Assembly (NCBI GenBank): GCA_025998755.1
Contig: AP024674.1
Span: forward strand, 186,001-250,000
Reading direction: 5' to 3'
DNA length: 64,000 bases
Source: Armatimonadota bacterium
Lineage (GTDB): Bacteria > Armatimonadota > UBA5829 > DSUL01
Part shown: piece after piece, positions 8,626-16,500 of the stretch
Layout: each line of letters opens with the position of its first letter
Position numbering within the stretch: position 1 is the stretch's first letter
The notes under the pieces: generated by a model
Seen by the model: only the letters and a program-made list of their open reading frames with translations
What the model was told of the DNA's origin: nothing
The model's database searches: none
Made by a program: the position numbers and the translations under genes

Positions 8626-11600
8626 CTGCCTTCAGCTCCCCTTTGCGCGACCACCCGGTCCACCTTTTCTGCCGCGATGAGGACAAAAGTTTCGGGCTTC
8701 AGCGTGACTTTCAGCCGTCCCTGTTGCGGCGTCAACTCCTCGCCTGTACGGGCATTCACGAAACGGGCGCCCGAAAAACCCGTCCAGCGCAGAGTGATCT
8801 CCGCGTCCTGTTTCAGCTGCAGGTTGGACACGACGGCCAGCAGCCGGTCCTGTCCCTTCGTCTTCCAGGTGGCGACCATTACTTCGCGGAGCTTGGGACT
8901 CTCGATCGTCCAGAACGGATTGACGCGCCAACCCGGAGTGAACTCCGCGTGCCGGTGGTTGTAACGGTACAGGATGTCCAGGACATCCATCAGAGTCTGG
9001 CGATTCAGATAGCTCGCACCTCCGATGGGGACGCCGTGCGGAAGGAACCAGGCGAGCGCCATGACCGTCTGATGGTCGCGTTTGAGCTCCTCCTCATCCT
9101 CCCACATCAAGGGGAGCCACATGTTGGTCACGCCATAGTTGGTGGAGAGCCCCCGGGTGCGGAAGAAGTCGAGCCCCACGCAGTCCGCGAAGGACCCTGC
9201 CGGATCGAATGTGCTGGTGCCCGTCTGCGGGTAACCTGTGAACTCCCCGGTCAACCACTCGGTCGCATACCCCATCACCGACGGCACAAACTCCCAGGAG
9301 TGGATCCAGTAATGGTATCTGGGGAAGCCCGGGCGTTCCGGCGCTCCTTTCGCCAGAAAATGCGGTGCTTTGACGTGGTCTTCCAGGAAGAGGCACATCC
9401 GCTGGTTGAACTCGCGGCCCTCCAGCACGGGCACGGTCAGGTGCCTGCGGCCTTCTTCATCCACCCATCCGCATCCGTGATGCGGATTCCAGCAGCCCAT
9501 CTGGCCCGACTGCCAGCCGTCGAAGTAGATGCCATCCGTTCCCAGCTTCTGCACGTTCTCCACCGCCCATCCGTAGAACAGCCACTTCCGGAGGGTGTAG
9601 GAGCGTCCGCAGTTCTGATAGGTAGGATTGCCGTTCCAGTTCAGGACGGATTCGGGCAGGTTCTTCCATTCCAGGTCAAAATCCCGCATCCAGCGATCGT
9701 GGTAGGAGATCTTCTGCGGGCAGGATGCCACCGTCACCAGTGAGACGCCACGATCATGGGACTCCTTCAGGTGCTCCAGAAACTGCCTGGCATCCACGTT
9801 GTAGGGGTTGTTGAGCCCGAGCATGATGGTGGTCATCGGCTCCGGCCACACCAGTTCAATGTCCACCCATTCAGGCTTCTGGTTCGAGAACCGCCAGGGT
9901 TGCCAGTGCTTGCTGGTGGCCACCATGCCATACCAATCCGGTGGCAGGGGCTTGATGGGCGTCGCCTGGATACCAAAGACAAATCGCCGCCCGTCAAGAG
10001 TCGCCGGCCGTTCGATCAGGTTGATGGCATAAGTGTGCCTGTCTTTGCCCGGGATGATTGTGGCGAAGTTGTCCTCCGAGCGAGGAACCCAGTGTTGGAG
10101 TGTGGAGAAGGTGAAACCGAGTCCCCGGTCTTCATTGCCCAGCCAGTGGTAGAAGTTCACGATGGACTCGTTGGGCAAGGGCTGCCAGGCAATCCGCACA
10201 GGCTTGTCTGGAATGGCGCCCGCGAGATTCCTCGTAAAGGTCTGGTACAGGTGGGTCTGTGACGAGTCCATTTTGGTGAGGATGCGCATGGAGTCAACCT
10301 TGCGCCCCTTTATCTGGTCCGTGACCGTCAGCTGCACCCAGATGAACCCGTCGAATTCTGCGAACATATCGGCGCGGACGCCGATGCCCCTGGCCTTTCC
10401 TTCCGCAAGGAAAGTCACCCGTTTGCGGTTCTGATCTACGACGCGGAACGAGTCCATCGGAATGGAAAATTCACGACCGCCGATTGAGACGACCAGCTTC
10501 ATGGGTTCGGCCAGGAGGTGAACGCCCAGGCTCTTGATCCTCGAAGGCAGAATGCTGTCGGGCTCCCAGGTGACCGTTCGGCCCCAGACATCCAGCGTCC
10601 GCCCGTTCATTTTCACCGGGCGCCAGGGCAGAGGTACGCGGTCGGTCTTTCCGTAGTCATCGTAAATGGTGCTGGTCAGCCAGACAGGGTCTTCCGGGAT
10701 GTGGAAAGAGGTTTCGGCGGAAGCCAACTCTTCGCCCTCAACCGAAGTTGCGGTAACCCGGCACCGATACTCGCCAGGGCGGAGACGGTTCCAGTCCAGA
10801 CGCACTTCATGTTGCCCGGCGGAACCCGTTGTCTGCCGCGTCAGCGCGGTATTGCCCTCCTGATCCTGCACTGCAACCCGGACGATTACTGCCTTCTCCT
10901 TCAGGCGACTGCTCAGGCCGGTTGTATCTGCCGTCAGGACTGTGTAGCGGCGTGAAGGAACACCGCCGGTTCGCACGACCAGGGGCGGCAAGACTTGCAC
11001 TTTGCCTCGCCGCAGCAAAAGATCCCGTTGGGCTTTGCCGTCTTCGCCCGCCATCGCCATCCGGACTGCCAGCCGGTCAATGCTGGTATCCTTGGCTTCG
11101 TTCGGAAATCTGAAAGGCCGGGAGGATGATGGCGGGACATCCAGAACGGTGCTGAAGGACTTTATCGCGCCGATAATGGTGCGGTAGGCATCCTCCGTGG
11201 TCCTGCTGCCCTCCTTGCGCATATCCAGGTCCAGGTTGACACGGACGGGAGTGCCTCCCGGATTGAACACTCGCCCGGCAGGCGCTGGTTCTCCGAAATG
11301 GAACGCACCCAGTGTGGTCAACTGGACATAGGGATCCGATGGTCCGAGAAAGACCAGAGCGGCATGATCGGGGATGTGGGAGAAGAGCTTGTCCTTGCGC
11401 TCACCGAGCGCCGCCCACGGCCCGGCGCGATTCACGGCAGCGTTGATGCTCCAGCGATCGCCTGCCGACGGCTTTGAGGTTTCCAGGGTCGTATAAGGGA
11501 TGGCAAACTCCGCGAACCAGTATTTCCCAGGCGGAAGTTCCCACTCCGCGGGAAGCGCGGATCCTTCGGCCTCCCCTGCCGCGGCATTGAACTCTCCATT

Positions 11601-12083
11601 CCAGTGCAGAGTGTCATTCTTGAGGTCCGCCGTGACGCCGGCAGGGTTCGTAATGAACTGAAAGACGTTTTTCCGATCCGGGCTGAGGAACAGCTCGATA
11701 CTGTCGTCGCTCACCAGAGCTGCGACGTCGCGCTCCGTGACGCGCGCTGAAAGCGGCCGCGAGGTGTCCTGCGGGGTGACGACCAGCACATACACGGCAC
11801 TCTGGCCATACGCGATGAACATCACCGGGCTTTCCGGCAGCAGCGAGACCTCCGTCGCGCTGTGGAATCCTGCGGTGGCTGCTGCGCAATCCCACTCGCC
11901 GGGGCTGATGACGCCGTCAACCGTTGGAGGCGTCGCGGTCCAGGACGCGGTTACGGTCCGCTCCATGTCGTGGAGTTCCCTCAGAGGGTCGAACTCGGAT
12001 GCGTGACCCATTGTCCCTCCTGTCGCCGTCATCACCAGCACGAGGATCACACTGGTCCAGCAACGGACAATCGCTTTGGCCAT
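8622..12083 (-). CDS. Large exported glycoside-hydrolase-like protein with N-terminal CBM9-like domain
   Basis: 1153 residues from an ATG at 12083. The start MAKAIVRCWTSVILVLVMTA is a clear signal peptide, and an upstream in-frame ATG lacks this layout. Residues about 40-210 resemble CBM9/DOMON-type carbohydrate-binding domains (TPPTVDGVISPGEWDCA, SDDSIELFLSPD). The middle is beta-rich. Residues about 640-950 look like a TIM barrel (RGVSLVTVASCPQ, GTDGIYFDGWQSGQMGCW, GLSTNYGVTNMW), followed by a beta domain typical of the end of glycosidases. The layout resembles DUF6067/DUF4091-type putative glycosidases, but I cannot assign a family. It is probably the outer-surface polysaccharide-degrading enzyme of the locus. 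A palindromic operator-like site lies about 45 nt upstream. Confidence 0.72.
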   Translation of the reverse strand: MAKAIVRCWTSVILVLVMTATGGTMGHASEFDPLRELHDMERTVTASWTATPPTVDGVISPGEWDCAAATAGFHSATEVSLLPESPVMFIAYGQSAVYVLVVTPQDTSRPLSARVTERDVAALVSDDSIELFLSPDRKNVFQFITNPAGVTADLKNDTLHWNGEFNAAAGEAEGSALPAEWELPPGKYWFAEFAIPYTTLETSKPSAGDRWSINAAVNRAGPWAALGERKDKLFSHIPDHAALVFLGPSDPYVQLTTLGAFHFGEPAPAGRVFNPGGTPVRVNLDLDMRKEGSRTTEDAYRTIIGAIKSFSTVLDVPPSSSRPFRFPNEAKDTSIDRLAVRMAMAGEDGKAQRDLLLRRGKVQVLPPLVVRTGGVPSRRYTVLTADTTGLSSRLKEKAVIVRVAVQDQEGNTALTRQTTGSAGQHEVRLDWNRLRPGEYRCRVTATSVEGEELASAETSFHIPEDPVWLTSTIYDDYGKTDRVPLPWRPVKMNGRTLDVWGRTVTWEPDSILPSRIKSLGVHLLAEPMKLVVSIGGREFSIPMDSFRVVDQNRKRVTFLAEGKARGIGVRADMFAEFDGFIWVQLTVTDQIKGRKVDSMRILTKMDSSQTHLYQTFTRNLAGAIPDKPVRIAWQPLPNESIVNFYHWLGNEDRGLGFTFSTLQHWVPRSEDNFATIIPGKDRHTYAINLIERPATLDGRRFVFGIQATPIKPLPPDWYGMVATSKHWQPWRFSNQKPEWVDIELVWPEPMTTIMLGLNNPYNVDARQFLEHLKESHDRGVSLVTVASCPQKISYHDRWMRDFDLEWKNLPESVLNWNGNPTYQNCGRSYTLRKWLFYGWAVENVQKLGTDGIYFDGWQSGQMGCWNPHHGCGWVDEEGRRHLTVPVLEGREFNQRMCLFLEDHVKAPHFLAKGAPERPGFPRYHYWIHSWEFVPSVMGYATEWLTGEFTGYPQTGTSTFDPAGSFADCVGLDFFRTRGLSTNYGVTNMWLPLMWEDEEELKRDHQTVMALAWFLPHGVPIGGASYLNRQTLMDVLDILYRYNHRHAEFTPGWRVNPFWTIESPKLREVMVATWKTKGQDRLLAVVSNLQLKQDAEITLRWTGFSGARFVNARTGEELTPQQGRLKVTLKPETFVLIAAEKVDRVVAQRGAEGR

Positions 12084-12126
12084 CCGGCTGCCTTTCTCTC
12101 CAGATGGAGTCTGTGAAACAAGGTGC

Positions 12127-12140
12127 ATAATGTGCATTAT
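12127..12140. promoter_or_regulatory. Palindromic operator-like site ATAATG-TG-CATTAT
   Basis: A perfect 6+2+6 inverted repeat lies between the large exported gene (starts at 12083) and the zinc dehydrogenase (ends at 12181). The same core with its left flank (AAGGT-CATAATGTGCAT) recurs at 16115 ahead of the pilin-like gene. Both are in front of likely transcription starts of one locus, so a shared regulator, perhaps the GntR/LacI-type protein at 1598, is likely. Confidence 0.6.
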
Positions 12141-12180
12141 TCTGTCGCCATTCAGCCCCGTTAGGACCGTCGGGGATCCT

Positions 12181-13173
12181 TTAGCAGGGATGAATAATCA
12201 CTTTGATGTCGCGCCTCTCCCGCAGAGACTGAAGCGCATCGGGTATGTCTTCGAGTCGGCCGGTCCTGGTGATCAGCTTGAGCACCGGCAGCTTTCCCGT
12301 TCGTACCCACTCCAGTACCTGCGGCGCAGCGCGCCGGGCCTCTTCCAGATGCGCCTTGGCCAGCGTGATACCCCGCTCTTCCAGAAGGGGCAGTTTCGAC
12401 TCCCAGTCCACCCCGACCCCGAACGGGATAATGACGCCTCCGGGCGCGAGGATTTTCAGAATGTCGTCCACCAGATCCCGACCGGTTGTGTCAATTACCA
12501 CATCCACCGTCTGCCTTCGGTCCTGCAAAGCGCGGAAGGGCTCTTGTCCGCCTTCGAAAACCTCGGCCGCGCCCAGCTCGCGCGCAAGATTGCGGCGTGC
12601 CTCATGCCGATCGCTCGCCAGAACCTGCGGGATGCCCAGCAGAAGGCATTCTCGCACGTAAAGCTGACCCGAGGGTCCCAGCCCCAGGACCAGCGCCGAA
12701 CGCGCGCAGCGAATGCGCGCCATCACCGTATCCGGCATGAAGTAGCGGGTGGTGCCGATCGACAGCTCCAGCAGTGCTGCCTCTTCTGCGGGCATCTCCG
12801 CCGGCACCCGGACCGCCGCCATATAGCCGGGGTAGAACTGACACACCTCGGCGAACCCTCCGCAGGGCGGGCACCAGCCGGCGATCCGGTCGCCCGGCTG
12901 CCAGCCCTGCACCTCCGGCCCTACTTCCTCCACCACTCCGCAAACCTCGTGCCCCAGGATCACCGGCCACGGCATATTGGGCCAGACCGCTGTCGGATCG
13001 TTCGCCTCCACCACCCTGAGATCCGTTGCGTTGCAGATGCCCACTGCCTCCACCCTGACAAGCAGACCTTCAGGGTGGATAACCGGCCGGTCCACTTCCT
13101 GCAGCTCCAGCCGGTCCTTACCTGTCAGGACCATTGCCCGCATCCGAGTGCCTGCCGCCGGATCAAAGTTCAT
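12181..13173 (-). CDS. Zinc-dependent alcohol/sorbitol dehydrogenase-like (MDR superfamily)
   Basis: 330 residues. Family marks are VEAVGICNATDLRV (catalytic-zinc Cys region), VILGHEVCGVVEEVG (the GHE motif), GWQPGDRIAG, and a Rossmann stretch ALVLGLGPSGQLYVRE followed by QVLASDRHEARRNLA. The four-Cys structural-zinc lobe of classical alcohol dehydrogenases is not evident (only WCPPCGGFAEVC), which suits the sorbitol/threonine dehydrogenase branch. The ATG at 13173 has GGAG seven bases upstream and overlaps the preceding Gfo/Idh/MocA gene by 11 nt. It probably oxidises a sugar or polyol intermediate of the locus. Confidence 0.87.
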   Translation of the reverse strand: MNFDPAAGTRMRAMVLTGKDRLELQEVDRPVIHPEGLLVRVEAVGICNATDLRVVEANDPTAVWPNMPWPVILGHEVCGVVEEVGPEVQGWQPGDRIAGWCPPCGGFAEVCQFYPGYMAAVRVPAEMPAEEAALLELSIGTTRYFMPDTVMARIRCARSALVLGLGPSGQLYVRECLLLGIPQVLASDRHEARRNLARELGAAEVFEGGQEPFRALQDRRQTVDVVIDTTGRDLVDDILKILAPGGVIIPFGVGVDWESKLPLLEERGITLAKAHLEEARRAAPQVLEWVRTGKLPVLKLITRTGRLEDIPDALQSLRERRDIKVIIHPC

Positions 13174-14224
13174 ACCGCAACTCCAGCGGGCCGCTCTCGT
13201 TCTCCAGGCGCTTCAACTGTTCCAGTATGTAATCCACCCGGTAGCCGTCTGCGGCAGTGCTCCCCAGACACCGACCTTCTGCGATGCCCGCCACAAACGC
13301 TTTGAGCTCCTCCGCCCATTGGGATTCCCAGAAGGTAAACAGTTCTCTAGGCCCTTCGCCGTCTGCGAGATGAACGCTGGCGCGGGGAGGAATCTTCCCC
13401 ATCCAGTCAGCTCCCCGCGCCACCAGGCGTCCGTTCACGCCATTCACCTCCACAATCTCTTCCCACGTGCTGGCGGCATAGCCGAGCCCCCGGGCGCGGG
13501 TCTGAACCATCTGCAGGCTGATGTGCAACCCACCTGGAAAGCGGAACAAAAAGCTGTTGGCATATTCGTTGCCGCTGGCGTCGCGTTTGAGTGCTCCCCA
13601 GACCGCTTCCGGAAGGCCGAAGTAAAACATCATCAGATCCAGCAGATGGCTTCCGGAATGCACCAGAAAACCGCCTCCAGCCCGTTTGATGTCGGCGTGC
13701 CAGCTTGCAGGTTCCCTCCCGGGGCCCTCCAGAACCGGATCTCCCCAGACCGTCAGGCGGAAGGAGGCCGCTGTGACCGGCGCGATCTGGTTCAGCCTCT
13801 GCTTGACCGCGGAAAACGCGGGATTGAAGCGCTTCATGTACCCCATCTGGAACACCAGCCCGCTGGACTCTGCCCGCCGGGCGATCTCCAGCGACTGGGC
13901 GGCGGATGTGGTGAGCGGCTTCTCGCAGAAAACGTGTTTGGCTGCATCCAGCGCCTGGAGCGCGGCAACGTAGTGGGCATCGTTGGGCAAAGCGATGATC
14001 ACCGCCCGAACCTCAGGGTCCGACAGCAGTTCTGAATAGGTTGTGCACACCCGGGCTCCCACGCGCTGGGCGGTACGAGCGGCTTTCTCTTCATCCACAT
14101 CACAAACGGTGTGGATCGGAATGCCGGCGAGTTCGGCGCCCTCCAGCAAGCACTGAGAAATGATGCCGCAGCCCACCAGGGCAATGCCGGAAGCTTCGGT
14201 TTTCTGGTCCGGCGCGCTGCTCAC
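13163..14224 (-). CDS. Gfo/Idh/MocA-family dehydrogenase
   Basis: 353 residues from a GTG at 14224, which overlaps the previous stop (GTGA) and has GGGAGG six bases upstream. It has the full family pattern: an N-terminal ALVGCGIISQ Rossmann motif, AVIIALPNDAHYVAALQAL, KHVFCEKPL (the EKP signature) and a C-terminal alpha/beta domain with FLVHSGSHLLDLMMFYFG. Such enzymes use NAD(P) on sugars, inositols or their derivatives. It is closely coupled to a second family member upstream and a zinc dehydrogenase downstream, so a multi-step oxidation or epimerisation is plausible. Confidence 0.9.
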   Translation of the reverse strand: MSSAPDQKTEASGIALVGCGIISQCLLEGAELAGIPIHTVCDVDEEKAARTAQRVGARVCTTYSELLSDPEVRAVIIALPNDAHYVAALQALDAAKHVFCEKPLTTSAAQSLEIARRAESSGLVFQMGYMKRFNPAFSAVKQRLNQIAPVTAASFRLTVWGDPVLEGPGREPASWHADIKRAGGGFLVHSGSHLLDLMMFYFGLPEAVWGALKRDASGNEYANSFLFRFPGGLHISLQMVQTRARGLGYAASTWEEIVEVNGVNGRLVARGADWMGKIPPRASVHLADGEGPRELFTFWESQWAEELKAFVAGIAEGRCLGSTAADGYRVDYILEQLKRLENESGPLELRYEL

Positions 14225-15192
14225 GCAATGCCTCCCGTGATTCCCGCCTGCCGCTGGCAGCGATCCACGATGCGCGAGACGCTGAGCCCTTCCTCGAACG
14301 TCGCCAGGTCGGTGGGCCGACCCTGCAGGGCTTCTCGGAAGGCACGATACTGCTCGACGAAGCGCACACCACACCCGCCGGGAAGCTCGAGACGCTCGGG
14401 TTCGCCTCCCGGACGATAGGCCGTCACCGTCGCGCCGCTGGTGGCGTAATCATACTCCAGGGACATCTCAGTCCCAATGATTTCGAATCGCGCCTCCCCC
14501 CGTGGACTGACATAGCTGACACTGATCAGCCCTGCGACTCCGTTTTCCCCCACAGCCAGCACATCTGCCGCCACATCCCCGCGTCCTTGCCCGTCAAAGT
14601 GAAGCCGCGCGCTCACATCGACAATCGGTCCGAGAATGAACTGCTGGAGGTCGATGCTGTGGCTGCCGTTATCCATCAGGCATCCACCGCCCGAGATGTC
14701 CGGTTCCGTTCTCCAAGCATACGTCAGGTGGGGAGCATACCCGATGAAAGCGTTCCGGAAAGTGTGCACTCGTCCCGTCCGGCCATCGCGGACATACTCC
14801 CGCATCAGCCTGGCGGCCGGATTGAAACGGTGGCAGTATGCCACGTAGGCCGGCAACCCGGTCTCTCGCGCCAGGTCAGCCAGCGCTTCCGCGTCACGCA
14901 CGATGTGAGCCAGCGGCTTCTCGCACAGCACCGGCACGCCGGCGCTCAGCAACGCGCTGACCACTTCCCGGTGGGTGTTTGGAGGTGTGCAGACGATGGC
15001 CGCATCGGGCAGCGTCTTCGCCAGCAAGTCCTCCACCGTGGGAAAGGGTTGGCCTCCCCACTGGGCTGCGAAACGCTCCGCCGCTTCGCGATCGATGTCC
15101 GCGACCGCCACCAGACGGTCTTCCTCAAACTCTCGCACGCATTCCGCGTGCGCCCTGGCGATCCCCCCGCACCCGATGATAGCAACCTTCAC
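14221..15192 (-). CDS. Gfo/Idh/MocA-family dehydrogenase
   Basis: 323 residues. N-terminal MKVAIIGCGGIARAHAE (NAD-binding GxGxxA/G), DAAIVCTPPNTHREVVSALL, VPVLCEKPLA (EKP motif), then GCLMDNGSHSIDLQQFILG, where an acidic and His residue pair is usual at the active site. Standard family length. It is the first dehydrogenase of the run; its stop overlaps the start of the next family member. A 60-nt gap separates it from the pilin-like gene just downstream in coordinate (upstream in transcription). Confidence 0.9.
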   Translation of the reverse strand: MKVAIIGCGGIARAHAECVREFEEDRLVAVADIDREAAERFAAQWGGQPFPTVEDLLAKTLPDAAIVCTPPNTHREVVSALLSAGVPVLCEKPLAHIVRDAEALADLARETGLPAYVAYCHRFNPAARLMREYVRDGRTGRVHTFRNAFIGYAPHLTYAWRTEPDISGGGCLMDNGSHSIDLQQFILGPIVDVSARLHFDGQGRGDVAADVLAVGENGVAGLISVSYVSPRGEARFEIIGTEMSLEYDYATSGATVTAYRPGGEPERLELPGGCGVRFVEQYRAFREALQGRPTDLATFEEGLSVSRIVDRCQRQAGITGGIA

Positions 15193-15252
15193 TTCAGTCT
15201 CCTTCCCCGGCTCCCATCCGGCGTCCGGCCGGAAATCGGCGCAACTGGGAGC

Positions 15253-16056
15253 TTATTCAAGATCCCACAAAGTGTCGTCCCTGCTCAGATCACCGTATTT
15301 GGGCATCCAGCTGGCATGTCCGTCTGCCCAGGTGACGTTCAGCCCTTTCCTGTGGCGGGAGGCCGTGAAACTGTCGTAGCCTTTCGGTATGCCCCCGTAG
15401 CCTGGGTATTGTCCTCGGGAGATGGACGGCGGATATGCGTGGTCGGTGCGGATCCACTGCCCTTGATACTGCACCGGATGAGGCTGTGTCTCGATGATCA
15501 TTACCGTCTGGGCCGGGTTAGCGATCTGGGCGTCGCGGATCTGTGGCCCGCGCACCTGCCAGTCGGGGGTCATGTTGCCGAGATACCAGGAGTTGTATGC
15601 GTACGAGGCGGACCCCCCGAATCCCGGATTGAAGGTCAACGGGTCGGACGGGCAGATCAGGATCTTCCAGGAGCTGCTGCAGTACTTTTCCAGCCCCCAG
15701 TACACATAACCCCAGGGTGTCCTGCCGGGCACGCTCAGCAGGATAACGGAGCCCGGTCGGGGATCCTGCACGGTGAAGTAGCCACGGGGAAAGAAGCCGC
15801 GGTGGTCGTCCACATACATCATCATGGCCTTTCCCAACTCGTTTTGATGAGCCAGGCAGGCCGACTGCCGTCCCTTCTCTCTTGCGGCTGCAAACACGGG
15901 GAACAGGATGGCCGCCAGGATGGCGATGATGGCGATAACCACGAGAAGCTCAATCAGGGTGAATGCTTCTCGCCGGCCGCCAATCCGGCGGGCGATGACT
16001 GGTCTAACGTCCCCTGCCCGGGTGATGCGGGTCAACATTCCCATTCGTGCTTCCAT
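15253..16056 (-). CDS. Prepilin-like secreted protein with H-x9-DG C-terminal motif
   Basis: 267 residues. After a 31-residue basic leader comes the type IV prepilin/pseudopilin signal [19 protein letters not shown], the cleavage/methylation segment cut by prepilin peptidase, then the helix AAREKGRQSACLAHQNELGK. The C-terminal part has RHRKGLNVTWADG, which fits the H-x9-DG motif of DUF1559-type prepilin-associated proteins. The ATG at 16056 has a GGAG site six bases upstream. It heads the minus-strand glycan locus, with a palindromic site about 60 nt upstream. It is one of four such proteins in the window; the long leader is unusual among them. Confidence 0.88.
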   Translation of the reverse strand: MEARMGMLTRITRAGDVRPVIARRIGGRREAFTLIELLVVIAIIAILAAILFPVFAAAREKGRQSACLAHQNELGKAMMMYVDDHRGFFPRGYFTVQDPRPGSVILLSVPGRTPWGYVYWGLEKYCSSSWKILICPSDPLTFNPGFGGSASYAYNSWYLGNMTPDWQVRGPQIRDAQIANPAQTVMIIETQPHPVQYQGQWIRTDHAYPPSISRGQYPGYGGIPKGYDSFTASRHRKGLNVTWADGHASWMPKYGDLSRDDTLWDLE

Positions 16057-16114
16057 CGGACTCCACCAGCCTTCTCAGCAGATCTCGCTGGTCAGTATGT
16101 CATCACTAAGGTTC

Positions 16115-16128
16115 ATAATGTGCATATT
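16115..16128. promoter_or_regulatory. Operator-like site matching the one at 12127
   Basis: ATAATG-TG-CATATT, a near-palindrome whose left arm and flank match the site at 12127-12140. It lies about 60 nt upstream of the pilin-like gene at 16056, where a promoter for the minus-strand locus is expected. Confidence 0.5.
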
Positions 16129-16355
16129 CCCGGTGCTCGCGCCCCCCATCTGGCTTCGTTTTTGCTTTCAGGAAAACCGGAGGGGCAAAGCACCGGCGCA
16201 GCGTGGACGCTGCTGCTTGTGTGTTTTCAGCATACCGCACCTTCAGGGCGGAGTAAATGGGTTTTGCAACGAAAACTCAAGAAAACTGAGAGGAACGGGG
16301 ACACCGGACCTCTGCTCCGAAGTCGCCTCTAGGGCGATGCCGGGCAAGGTGCCGG
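16129..16355. other. Intergenic stretch between divergent loci
   Basis: No gene is seen here. It separates the minus-strand glycan locus from the plus-strand WD40 cassette, whose shared sequence begins about 16356. No strong terminator or promoter was recognised in it. Confidence 0.5.
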
Positions 16356-16416
16356 TTCTCGCTGCGCCCGCTCCCCGTCGCCGAAAACGGCTGCGAATTC
16401 GTGAGTGCGGAAATGC

Positions 16417-16446
16417 TTGACCGGGTGGCCGGAGGAGTGGTAAGAT
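16417..16446 (+). promoter_or_regulatory. Sigma-70-type promoter of the WD40 cassette, copy A
   Basis: TTGACC, an 18-base spacer, then TAAGAT, about 55 nt before the ATG at 16501. The same arrangement is at 49064-49093 and 58160-58189, inside the shared leader sequence, which supports it being functional. Confidence 0.7.
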
Positions 16447-16500
16447 GGGCCAGCGATTCAATCCGTTCGGAGCCGACGCCCCGTTCTTGAGAGGTGAGAA

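Noticed and set aside
12137-12181. Hairpin CCCCG / CGGGG after the zinc dehydrogenase as a terminator
   Set aside because: Only five base pairs and no T-run.
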